The position numbers and the translations under genes were made by a program. Shown here piece by piece: positions 55,110 through 64,000 of a stretch of DNA of 64,000 bases. The DNA is from Piezodorus guildinii (lineage: Eukaryota; Arthropoda; Insecta; Hemiptera; Pentatomidae). The stretch covers positions 170,149,341 through 170,213,340 of the forward strand of contig CM041293.1 of assembly GCA_023052935.1 (NCBI GenBank). The letters are read 5' to 3'. The first letter of the stretch is position 1. Every line of letters starts with the position of its first letter. The notes under the pieces are model-generated. The model was not told where the DNA came from, made no database searches, and saw nothing but the letters and a program-made list of their open reading frames with translations.

Positions 55110-55765
55110 GAAATGATTCTCATGCTTAATATTTTTTCCTTATATAGCCTTATCATTGCACTACTTGTTTTAGAAATTTTCATCATGTAATGCTTTTATT
55201 TTTGTCAAACTAAACTTTCAAAGGAGGATTATTTTTCAGCTCAGTAATATTTATTGTAAAATATCTCAAAAGGGATTGAGTGAAAAATGATGGATCTCGT
55301 ATACATTTATATAATAAGTACCAAGGAATAAAATTTAGTGGCTGATACCCAGTTGTTGTTTTTTCGAAATATAGTACATCAAATATTACTTGTCTTGCCT
55401 GAGTGGCCCTCATCTCATCAACCGATTATAAGCCAAACAAAATTAATAACACTAGAACCAGTTGAGTCTCATATTGTCATGAGTTTTATCACATTGTACT
55501 TACCATATAGAGGTATAATCCACAGGAGTTTCATCATTTTTCACTCAGCCCTTTTTTGAGATATTTTACAACAAATATTACTGAGCTGGGAAATAATCCA
55601 TTTTTGAAAATGTTTATTGGAAAAACACAAAGCTTATTCGATCAAAATTTCTAAAACAAGTAGTGTAATAAAAAGGCTATATACGGACAAAAAATGATGA
55701 GTAAGAATCAATTTTAGCCTGCCTTGTTAGAGAGCCCGAATGAGGTGAAATGTCTATAAATAAAA
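55110..55765. repeat. LIR3, compact long inverted repeat
   Basis: Outer pair: CACTACTTGTTTTAGAAATT near 55155 against AATTTCTAAAACAAGTAGTG near 55650. Inner pair: GGATTGAGTGAAAAATGATG near 55274 against CATCATTTTTCACTCAGCCC near 55532. The centre is near 55435 with almost no spacer; arms are about 320 bp. It is the same family as LIR1. Confidence 0.85.
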
Positions 55766-55796
55766 TAAAATAATACGAACAGTAATAATAACGTTT

Positions 55797-56726
55797 TTTT
55801 TTTTGTTTTTTTTCAAACATATTTATTGATATTTACAACTGTATAATTATATACAACAAGTAAATGTGATGAATATAGTAATCTAACATGAAATACATAA
55901 AGAGATGCCACCCATCGGCAACACTGAAAATATTTTAAACTAGAAGGTCACGGAGCCATCTTCTTTTCAGACGCCTCGGAGGATTATCAGGAATCGAAGA
56001 TGATGATAGGATAGAAACTAGTGGATTAGAGTGGAAATGGAGATTTTCATGGAATGATTGATATCTGGTTCGGGCTAATTCAGTAACATATGGGATATTA
56101 AGGTCTTTATGGATGAGCTTATTCGTGACAAAGTAAGGAGCGTTAAGGATTTTACGAAGGATTTTGGATTGTAAGGATTGGATACGAGAAGAATTTGATT
56201 GTTTGGTAGAGCCCCATAGCTCTACTCCGTAAGTCCATATCGGTCTTATGATGGTCATATAAATAAGTCTTTTGTAAGTGGAAGATTGGAGCGTTTGTCC
56301 AGTAAGTTTTGGAGTAGTCGAAAACGTCGGGCAGTTTCTTGCCTTTTCAGTCTTGTATGGGGATTCCAAGTCAGACGTTTGTCAAGGTGGAGTCCGAGGT
56401 ATCGAATCTGTTCAACAGGGGCTAGTGGAGTGTCATTAAAGGATACTGTGGGGCAGGAAGTCATTGGTTTACGGCGTAGGGTAAAGGTTATTTGGTGGGA
56501 TTTGTTAGAATTAATTTTAATCCTCCATTTCTGACACCATACTTCAAGGTCTCGGATGTGGGATTGAAGAGTGTGGGAGGCAGTTAATGGATCATAATGG
56601 ATCACACACACGTGTTATCAGCATAAGTAGAAAGGAAAGTGTTAGGATGGGTTGGAATATCAGCTGTATAGACTGTATAAAGGACAGGCCCTAGGATGCT
56701 GCCTTGGGGAACACCAGCAGATTGAG
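55797..56726 (-). mobile_element. Jockey family C copy, 5'-truncated, 10-bp TSD
   Basis: The 3' poly(A) is the T-run from 55797. AATAACGTTT flanks it at 55787-55796 and 56727-56736. On the minus strand it opens in the RT with a truncated GVPQGSILG region near 56720-56690, then VWCQKWRIKINSNKSHQITF (56540-56480), RYLGLHLDKRLTWNPHTRL, and after one frameshift near 56275 YKRLIYMTIIRPIWTYGVEL through PPRRLKRRWLRDLL (55960). It is a young dead-on-arrival insertion. Confidence 0.9.
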
Positions 56727-56736
56727 AATAACGTTT

Positions 56737-57104
56737 AATAATGAAAATATGTAACTAATATCATAATCACGTAAAATAATTTGAATGGAATAGAAGAATC
56801 TGTTAGATAAGATGATCTAATCCAATATTCTTTATCAACTGAATTCAATGCCTCTTACGTGGTACGCCACACTTCATAAGTTCTGTATTGTAGTGAGGAC
56901 GCTCTACAAAATAAAACTAATTATTGACAAACAAAAAAACTAATTAGTTCCTTGTATTCTATAATTGTGGAAGAAATAATCTGTTGGCCAAGAACCAACG
57001 ATGAAGATCTAATATGACATCTTGTTGCCGTTTTTAAATATTTTTTTATATTATTCATATTTTAACCCCTTATCACATAAAATTAATGAGATTCTCAAGG
57101 CTAA
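56737..57104. other. Unassigned stretch
   Basis: AT-rich, no recognised gene or repeat. Confidence 0.4.
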
Positions 57105-57410
57105 TGTGCTGTATAGGGATCACTTGTAGCTGGGTGGTTAGCATAACAGCGTCCTATGCCAAAGGTCACGGGTTCAAACCCGCTGGCGGTCCTAGGATTT
57201 ATTAATGGGAGTAAAAACTCCTTAGTTATGCCGTCCTTCGGAGGGGACGTTAAAAGGTGGTCTCGAGCCTGTGCGATGTCAGGTACTTGTTAAAGATCCC
57301 TATTCTAATAAAATCTGGATAGGCAAAATTTAGGACTCCCACTGTAGCATCGTCCAATTAGCCATAGTAGCATAAAGTGACGTTAAATAACTAAACAAAC
57401 TAATGTGCTG
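57105..57410 (+). mobile_element. tRNA-derived SINE family A, complete head and body
   Basis: The head has A-box TAGCTGGGTGGTTAGCATAA (57127-57146) and B-box GGTTCAAACCC (57171-57181), close to a real tRNA. The body includes GCCGTCCTTCGGAGGGGACG near 57231, GTGCGATGTCAGGTACTTGT and AAAGTGACGTTAAATAAC with an AAACAAAC tail. It is the best reference copy of the family also found at 17.2 kb and in the foldback arms. Confidence 0.85.
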
Positions 57411-57892
57411 TATAAAAAGTAAGGAGTTTTTGAAATATTATACGTTAGAAAGACAGGCAGTCTGTGGACTAAGTACAGTCCTTGATATGGAACTTCACCT
57501 AAAGTAGGAAGAGGTACATCCTCGAAATACACTGCAGGACATTCATCATGGCTGAGCTTTAAAAAAAATGAACACACACTTATTTCGATTCATTTTTACA
57601 TTCCACGTAGTAGCCAATTGGCCAACAAGATAAATCTTCAAGGTGATTTTGTACATCGAAAATCTTACTTTTTCTAAAACTAATAAGATTTTTATAAATG
57701 GATTGGAATAGGACCAAAACATGAATAAAATGTTTTAATACGTGTTGTTAATATTAACTGTATACAAGTTTATTTTCAAAAGTATTCAGTTATTGGATTA
57801 AATTATTGTTATTTATTTACTTTTTAATGAGTAGTATTTTATTAACTTATTGAAGGTTGATACAGTAATCGGAATATTTATGATATAGAATT
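57383..57892. other. Unassigned stretch beyond the SINE
   Basis: A weak minus-strand frame at 57577-57383 (DECPAVYFEDVPLPTLGEVP, then YQGLYL) could be a very old RT remnant of the 'xLGxxLDxRLxW' region. Otherwise there is nothing. Confidence 0.3.
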
Positions 57893-58015
57893 ACACACAC
57901 ACACAGACCTTTTTGCGGAACTTGGTTTTTTGTACTCAGGGGACCCTAAAACGTGTATTTCCGTTGAAAACTGGAATTAGAAAAATTTCACAATCACAAT
58001 ACTTTCCCTTATTAT
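57893..58015 (-). repeat. Family R end fragment
   Basis: CACACACACAGACCTTTTTG, CAGGGGACCCTAAAACGTGT and CCGTTGAAAACTGGAATT, then AATACTTTCCCTTATTATAT, match the right end of minus-oriented R copies. Confidence 0.7.
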
Positions 58016-58199
58016 ATATGTAAATAATTAATTTAATTATTTGTGTAAAAACATATTTATGAACATACGTATGTGTTTAATTGTTTTGTTTAAAAAGTTT
58101 GTGTTGCACAGTTAAGGGTTATTTACTTTTAATTTAATTATTCTTGTGATATAATAAACTCTGTTAAAACCAAGTTAAAAATTAAATAACAGCATATAA

Positions 58200-58628
58200 C
58201 TGGTACATAAAGTATTATTGGCCCAAGGAGCCATCAAAAATGCAGTTTCAGCAATTAGACCAATCGGTGGATACCGAAAGATAGCTGTTAGGTTAGGTCC
58301 TATTATAAAAGGGGAATATTTTGACGAAGACGGGAATATCAAAAATATTCCTCTAGAAGTGCTAAACTCTACTTTAGATATGAATACCATATCGAAAAAT
58401 GACAAAGAAACTTTTTCGATTAAACAAATAAAAGATTTGGAAAGTAAATTAAACCAACCAGATGTTAAGTTGCACGAAGTAGAGAAAAAGTTTATTTTAG
58501 ATCCATTTAACAAGACACAGGACCCAATTGCTCAAAACAATGAAATTAAAATCATCCTTGCTGACCAATATCCCGGATTGAATTCAGAAGAACTGAACAA
58601 TTATATGGACAGGAAAAACATTAATTGA
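58200..58628 (+). pseudogene. Unrecognised coding fragment, 142 open codons without an ATG start
   Basis: Open from CTG 58200 (after TAA) to TGA 58626-58628. The first in-frame ATG comes late, at 58380. The composition is protein-like: AIRPIGGYRKIAVRLGPIIK, then DEDGNIKNIPLEVLNSTLDM, KQIKDLESKLNQPDVKLHEV, and NEIKIILADQYPGLNSEELN. At the end the +1 frame reads WTGKTLIDRLSSIQWPE (about 58600-58654), which also looks coding, so a frameshift is likely. I cannot match it to a family. Codon use is much less repeat-like than the surroundings. It could be a piece of a host gene or of an unfamiliar transposon. Confidence 0.45.
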
Positions 58629-58729
58629 TAGATTGTCCTCAATCCAATGGCCTGAATGAAAGGTTGAATCTCTGAGTGAAACTAACAAAGTACTTGTTGA
58701 ATCTGAGGTGGGTACATTGAGGTCTGATA

Positions 58730-59095
58730 TGTGTAAGTTCCATCATTTTTCTCTCAGTCCTCTTTTGTGATATTCTGCATTAACAATTGCTGAGTTTGGC
58801 ACTAATCATTCTTTGTAAATTATATAAATAAAAATACAATCCTCACACGATCGCAAGTATTGCAATGATAAGGCTATACAAGAAAAAAAAAATGAGAATT
58901 GGGATAAGTTCTAACCGTCCTTCTTATAGCGCGCTAAAACTCACAATTGATTCAAATTTTCGTTATTTTTATCAACCATTTCTTTGATTACTTGGGTAAT
59001 CTGTTGCAAAGGCCAAATATGTAGGTAATACTCTTATTATTATTCTAGTTTTAATTTCGTTGTATAATATGCAAAATAACCGGAGTTCATAATTA
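58730..59095 (+). repeat. LIR-family single arm
   Basis: CCATCATTTTTCTCTCAGTC near 58740, GCAATGATAAGGCTATACAA near 58861, TTATAGCGCGCTAAAACTCA near 58923 and CAAAATAACCGGAGTTCATA near 59072 match the right arm of LIR1 (16290-16660). The left arm is absent. Confidence 0.7.
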
Positions 59096-59103
59096 AAAAA
59101 AAA

Positions 59104-59525
59104 TCTGGTGCGGACAACACACGATTTCACTTACCTCCATTTTTGAAATCAATGAATGAATTTTCGAATAAAGTTAGAGATAAAAATACGTGAAACTATT
59201 AAAGAATTAATTAAATTGGGAATTTATATAGAAACACGTGTTTTATTAAGAAATCTATTATTTATCATCTAAAATAATCAGTTGGTTTTGATCTTCTTTT
59301 ATCACTCTCTATTAACTTTTAAAAGCTTGAGTATAAGATAATATTATTTCTAAAATCTTTAGCTTTCCAACGGTATATCATACATGCATATTAATGTTGC
59401 AATGTTCTACTCAAATCTATTATGCATTTTGCACCTTTTTACGATTTACTCAATAACGGCTCTAACGATTTTAATTAAACTCACTAGATCAAGGTAAAAT
59501 TTAATAAGCTTTATGAAATTTAAGT
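59104..59525 (-). repeat. Family R fragment joined to the LIR arm
   Basis: It starts AATCTGGTGCGGACAACACA and includes GAAACACGTGTTTTATTAAG near 59230 and CAACGGTATATCATACATGC near 59369, then jumps to AACTCACTAGATCAAGGTAA near 59477. Confidence 0.7.
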
Positions 59526-59559
59526 TTTTAATTTGAATGTCTTTTTTTTTTTTTATACG

Positions 59560-59985
59560 GGACTGCCAAAAATACACACCTACGTAAAATTCAAAATTTT
59601 CAGTCCTAAACTTTTAGAATTATTACAAACTCACCATGGTACGTTAGCAACTCTACTTTACATACTGACTTCACATGCCAACAGTCAACGAACAGATTCG
59701 TACCGTCTACAAACGTTTTCACAACTTACACGGACATACTAACACTCTAATACAAAGCATGGCCACTAGTATCATGCCGGACAATACTCGCAGAAGGCTG
59801 AAAAGAAGTTGGATGAGGGACCTTCTAAGCAAAATACGAAATAGGAAGCACGCCAGGAAGATGTGCCGCTGGGCATCTTCTCTCCATCATGCCTACCACG
59901 CCAGATTCTCATTCCTTCATCAAATTCTCTGATTGTCAACATTCATTAACAGATGTGAATAAAAAATGTGAAGATTTAAAAAAAA
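59560..59985 (+). pseudogene. Jockey-type ORF2 C-terminus remnant
   Basis: An 85-codon frame (59675-59932) reads NEQIRTVYKRFHNLHGHTNT, then SIMPDNTRRRLKRSWMRDLL, matching the position of RTRYQSFHENLHFHSNPLV...PPRRLKRRWLRDLL in family C but clearly from another family. A short A-run at 59977-59987 may be its poly(A). Confidence 0.65.
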
Positions 59986-60149
59986 AAGAGTTTTTTTAAA
60001 ACGATTCGTTTTCTAGGTAGACTCAACAAATCCGATCTGATATTACTATATACTTCATATAAAAGTTAGTGAAGGTAAAAGAATTAAAATAGATAGTTAA
60101 ACATATGTATTTTACCTGTATTTAATAAGTATTTAATTTATGAATTCTA

Positions 60150-60955
60150 TAGTAAGGGAAAATATCGTGATCGTGAAAATTTTAGAATCCCAGTTTTCAA
60201 CGGAAATACACGTTTTAGAAATCACCAAGTCCCGCAAATAGGTCTGTGTTTGCGTGGTAAGTCTAGCACAAAAACTAAAAGTCGTACGAAACTAAAATTT
60301 TATATTAAAAGACTATACTGCCGAAAAGTTACAGCAATTTTCTCACTAAAATAGGCTTACCGGAAGTTTTACTTTATATCATGCATTTTGCACCTTTTTA
60401 CGATTTACTCAATAACGGCTGTAACGATTTTTATTAAACTCACTAGAGCAAGGTAAAATTTAATAGGCTTTAATATTACGTAGGTATTATTATAAATGAA
60501 ATAATATGAAAAGGCTTAAATGTCCAAGTTTTGTATTTTCTTCTTTTAAAGTACCTTTAATTAATAGATTCAAAACATTAACTATATCATTTTGTTAAGA
60601 TTGATTTAAAACGGATAAATATGTAAATGAATACAATTTTTAACTTACTAACAGAGAAAAAATGAAAAATATCTTTTAATTCATTTTTGTGTTTTAACAT
60701 AAGATGTACAATATGCCGTTAGAATCTTGTACACTGATTTGTAAAATGTAATAGAGAGTGATGAAAAGCCGATAAAAATGATCATTGTAGATAATAATAT
60801 AATAACTAGATTATTTAATAAAACAAATGTTTCTATCGAATATCAATGTAATTAACAATTTCATCTTTTTTATCATCTTAAGTTATTTAAAAATTCTTTA
60901 ATTGTTTTTTTACAACAGAGGTTAATGAAAGTCGTGTGTTCCCGCACCAGATTTT
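60150..60955 (+). repeat. Family R copy, near full length
   Basis: Starts TAAGGGAAAATATCGTGATC, then CCCAGTTTTCAACGGAAATA near 60190, AACTCACTAGAGCAAGGTAA near 60436, GTCCAAGTTTTGTATTTTCT, and ends GAGGTTAATGAAAGTCGTGT near 60916 with CCGCACCAGATTTTTATT. No coding content. Confidence 0.78.
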
Positions 60956-60959
60956 TATT

Positions 60960-61260
60960 TTTAATTTAAGAATATTTTAAGGTTTAAGGCAGGATGCATG
61001 GTTATTTATTTTTTATAATAAGAACTATATTATAGGCATATAAATTACTTTTGGAAAGCTAAAGATTTAAGAATAAAAATATTATCTCATATACAAAGCT
61101 TTAAAAGGTTATGAGAGTGATGAAAGCGGATAAAACTTAATTATTTTTGGAGATTGTTTTTTTTTTTTTTTTTTCTTTAACTAAAAGTTCATAAATCGAT
61201 TATAACAACGGAATTTTGTGAAAGTCGTGTTTTGGGCGTCCTAATTTTCTATATGTCATT
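60960..61260 (+). repeat. Family R fragment, tandem to the previous copy
   Basis: TGGAAAGCTAAAGATTTAAG near 61054, GAGAGTGATGAAAGCGGATA near 61111 and TTTTGTGAAAGTCGTGTTTT near 61213 repeat the last third of family R. Confidence 0.55.
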
Positions 61261-61354
61261 GTTTGTTAAGTAATATATTTTTGATATTTTTTTGAAAATT
61301 CCTTGTTTTCTTAGTTATAACATCAGGTGGTTTAAAAACCATATATCTAATTGT

Positions 61355-61525
61355 CTGCTGGTTTAGGTTTCGGCCATGTCCTTGTTAGCCGAAGTTGTAA
61401 AACCACTTTCACCGTTAGGGCCACAGGTAAATTGCGTTGATTTATTGCATCTTTCTTAGCAGTCGGCGACCCCCAAATTTACCAGCTAGGTCAACCATCA
61501 CTTGACCTGTGTTTGACCCGATATA
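61355..61525. other. GC-richer island, identity unknown
   Basis: Stands out from the AT-rich surroundings (GGTTTCGGCCATGTCCTTGT to AGCAGTCGGCGACCCCCAAA to GACCTGTGTTTGACCCG). Stops in all frames. It may be a SINE or LINE 5' piece, but I find no A or B box. Confidence 0.35.
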
Positions 61526-61734
61526 TATATACAAGCCAATAAATATACAAAGGCTACGTATTGAAATTTATTTTAATTTTTATTATTTAGATTATCAATT
61601 ATCTTAGCAATTACTATTTCCGTGAAATTATTCCAATAAGGATAAAACTTATTAGATATCAGATAATATAAAAATAATAATTTATTTTAACTCTTTACTT
61701 AGTAATGCGTTAACGGAACAAACATGCAGATAAT

Positions 61735-62176
61735 AATGTCTGTGCGAGTTTTGCTTTTGTTCTGAAATGTGCATAATTACAAAAGTTATTAATTTAAAGA
61801 AAATAGTTTTTATTTAAATACCTAAGAGAATTTCTTTTAAATTGACGTAAATAGACCAAAAGTTACATACAAAAATATTTTTGCTTCTTTATCCTTTAGT
61901 TGGTCATCGAATTCATTCAGCCGTTTATTATCAATGCTGATAAGACGATATGATTAATCTTTTGGAATGTACTTAATATAAGGTCCTTTAGATGAAGTAA
62001 ATACAAACATTCGCCTTTTAAGCCCTATTATACTGTTTCTATCAAAATGAAACTTAAAATAAAGTCCATTAACTTTTATAGAATAGAATAGAATAGAATA
62101 TATTTTTATTTGTCTTTGGGGTATTCCCCTTACAAATAGAGCCTAGCTAGGCTATTCACAATACATTTTTTAAGTA

Positions 62177-62243
<67 letters not shown>

Positions 62244-62712
62244 TACATACGCTTTTGAAATAATGATACATCTGTTCAAAATAATTAAAAAAAAAAAAAA
62301 AAATTAAATAAATAAAAAAATAATCATAAAATAAGTAAAAAATTAAAAATACATATTGATAAGGATAAATTAAGTTCTTTATTTATTTCACTCATCTTAT
62401 TAACTTTTATATCGAGTAGACTTTCATCAAAATGTTTGGAGCCGTTTTAAAGTAAATTGTAAAAAGGTGCAAAATGCATGGAAAAAGTAGCTTTTGGTCA
62501 GCATATTTTACTAAAAAAAATAGTAGTTGTCTCAAATATGAAATTTCAGTTCCGACCACATTTTTGTTTTCGTGCTGGACTTACCATACACACACTAACC
62601 ATATTGGGGGACTTATTATTTTAGACTCACGGGACATTAAAACGTGTATTTCCGTTGAAAACTGGACGATGAAAATTTTCAATAACTTCCCTTACGATAT
62701 AGTCAAATATAG
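61735..62712 (-). repeat. Family R copy with LIR-like flank, interrupted by a LINE tail
   Basis: An LIR-like piece (TTTGTTCTGAAATGTGCATA near 61757) is followed by R blocks TTTAGTTGGTCATCGAATTC near 61895 and TTTTAAGCCCTATTATACTG near 62015. After the insert at 62081-62398 come GGTGCAAAATGCATGG near 62465 and CGTGTATTTCCGTTGAAAAC near 62643. The LIR-then-R order is as at 59.1 kb. Confidence 0.65.
62081..62398 (-). mobile_element. LINE 3' end with (TTCTA)n-type tail and 13-bp TSD
   Basis: ATTAACTTTTATA flanks the insert at 62068-62080 and 62399-62411. Its left edge is a (GAATA)n run, which on the minus strand is a 3' microsatellite tail. Upstream of that is TTTGTAAGGGGAATACCCCA, a hairpin-like 3' UTR motif. 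Most of the rest is a (TA)n run (about 62187-62236) and A-rich sequence. The LINE family is unknown. Confidence 0.75.
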
Positions 62713-63675
62713 GTAAGTGAGTATCACACTATACTGAGATTTTTATAAGAACTGAGGCTGTTTTTAACACTCTCTGCTCTTGGTGTTACTTTGTGTTAAT
62801 GGCCAAATGGGGCTTAAATGGGCTTTTACATTATGTAGGTTTTATTATATTTAATATATAGTATTACAAAGTACAGTATAGTTATATATTATATATATAG
62901 GTAAATAAAAGTAATAGGTACATTGATCTCCATTTCTTTTGTTAGAAATATGACTGACGAAACAGTGATTATTTAGTTGATGGAAAGAAACAATGTTTTA
63001 AAGGATTAATGGAGAATATAAGAAAAAACTATATAAATGGTTGAAGGTCAAGGTAAACAAATCCGTACATCACCAACGATACAAGGAATTAAATTACGAT
63101 CAAAGGGAGAGCAGTTATATGTCTGGCTCAGAGGACAACTCCTATACCTTAATTGTAATGTTACAAGGGCGGCATAACTACATTATTCTAGGTGCTTTAT
63201 TGTTATATATAAAGCCTATCATGTAGAAATCTGCTCTGTGAGGAGAAATAAGGATGCGGTTTATACAGAATCATATAAAATATTGTTTCAATCTGTACGC
63301 GAAATTATAAAAACAATATTATGTACTGCAAAGTTTTTAACATAAATGGTTAGTTTTTATGAATCTAAAAACCAACATTTTTATTTATTCTTTCATATTT
63401 AATAATATTCTATAAAAATGGATTTTTCACTATAAAACTATATGGGATTCCTATGGAAACTAAATTAAACCTTTACAGTTTATTTTAAAATATTAAATAG
63501 TTATAAACTTAATAGAATATGAGTCTTTGTTATTTCTATAGTTTTTGAATACCTACATATCAATCAAGTTTGATGTATATGGGACAGTTAAATTTTCTGT
63601 GATCTGTACTTCATTTTACAATAAACATGACCAATTTTGATTTATTTTTTCATTTCTGTTGAAGATTAAATGTAA
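62713..63675. other. AT-rich stretch with no recognised gene
   Basis: I see no repeat family or coding feature I can support. A 61-codon frame at 63041-63226 has no motif and is taken as chance. Confidence 0.45.
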
Positions 63676-63677
63676 TA

Positions 63678-64000
63678 CAGTAAACACTCTTTTTAACGAA
63701 CACGGTTATAACGAACTATCATTACGGTCCCTTGAAAAATTAATAGAAAATTATGCTTTCTTCTCGTTTATAACGAAATATTCTCTTATAACGAATTAAC
63801 GAACTACTTTTGTGGACCTCAGAATTGAATTTGTTCGGTTATTACGAAAAATAAAGAAGAAAAAAATTACAATACGTCTCGATTCCCAGTAAAGAGCGGC
63901 GCCTTTCTGTCCAAATCCTTACCTCTTCTCTCTATTCAGCTCAATTCTGTGATCCACAGTCTGTGACATTGAGGTTTCTAGAGTTTCAGCTAGTTTTTCT
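63678..64000 (+). mobile_element. Left end of a pogo/Tigger-like DNA transposon, cut by the window edge
   Basis: After TA at 63676-63677 the sequence begins CAGTAAACACTCTTTTTAAC and repeats TATAACGAACT, GTTTATAACGAAAT, TTATAACGAATTAACGAACT and GGTCCCTTGAAAAATTAAT. Repeated TATAACGAA near a CAGT-start terminus is the hallmark of pogo/Tigger-type ends. The transposase would lie beyond 64000. Confidence 0.8.

Noticed and set aside
57112..57190. A functional tRNA gene
   Set aside because: The A and B boxes are good, but the sequence runs straight into a SINE body shared with other copies and ends in an A-rich tail, and the arms do not close cleanly.

Overview
The window is AT-rich, intron-bearing eukaryotic DNA, most likely from an arthropod or a close invertebrate relative. 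Supporting signs are Jockey, CR1-like and RTE-like LINEs, a Tc1-type transposon, tRNA-derived SINEs, a hAT-type MITE and a TATA plus TCAGTT initiator promoter. I cannot name the species. Almost everything here is repeat: layers of retrotransposons nested inside older repeats, several with target-site duplications (TSDs) that can be read directly.

The only host-like protein-coding signal is a family of small three-exon genes that I do not recognise. Three related copies (A, 17772-18540 plus; B, 24308-24976 minus; C, 38044-38714 plus) share exon sizes, intron phases and promoter. Only C is fully open; it encodes 149 residues. A is badly broken and B carries a 1-nt deletion. A more distant branch of the family is a decayed tandem array of exon 2 and exon 3 pieces at 4.5-15.5 kb. 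Exons 2 and 3 of C both hold a short helical motif with an L/I-P-x-x-x-R core that weakly resembles the BESS motif.

Layout: 1-4.3 kb, Jockey remnants with a nested RTE-like insert. 4.5-15.5 kb, the tandem array, interrupted by a full-span but internally deleted Jockey copy (5.1-8.5 kb, itself hit by a hAT MITE), an RTE-like piece and a CR1-like 5' piece. 15.5-17.1 kb, a long inverted repeat. 17.2-25.3 kb, genes A and B in a tail-to-tail inverted duplication, with an RTE-like insert behind A. 25.4-26.9 kb, a Tc1-type element with intact 26-bp terminal repeats. 27-37.7 kb, repeat families R and LIR, a foldback element with terminal 21-bp arrays, and Jockey remnants. 37.8-38.7 kb, gene C. 39.5-53.4 kb, a decayed CR1-like copy on the minus strand, then a Jockey copy split by a nearly intact CR1-like element with PHD-finger ORF1. 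53.4-64 kb, an inverted composite carrying a SINE, another LIR, a Jockey insert with TSD, a SINE, an orphan ORF fragment, more R copies and the start of a pogo/Tigger-like element at the right edge.

No operon-like cooperation is visible. The gene family appears to have spread by local direct and inverted duplication, and transposons later broke it up.
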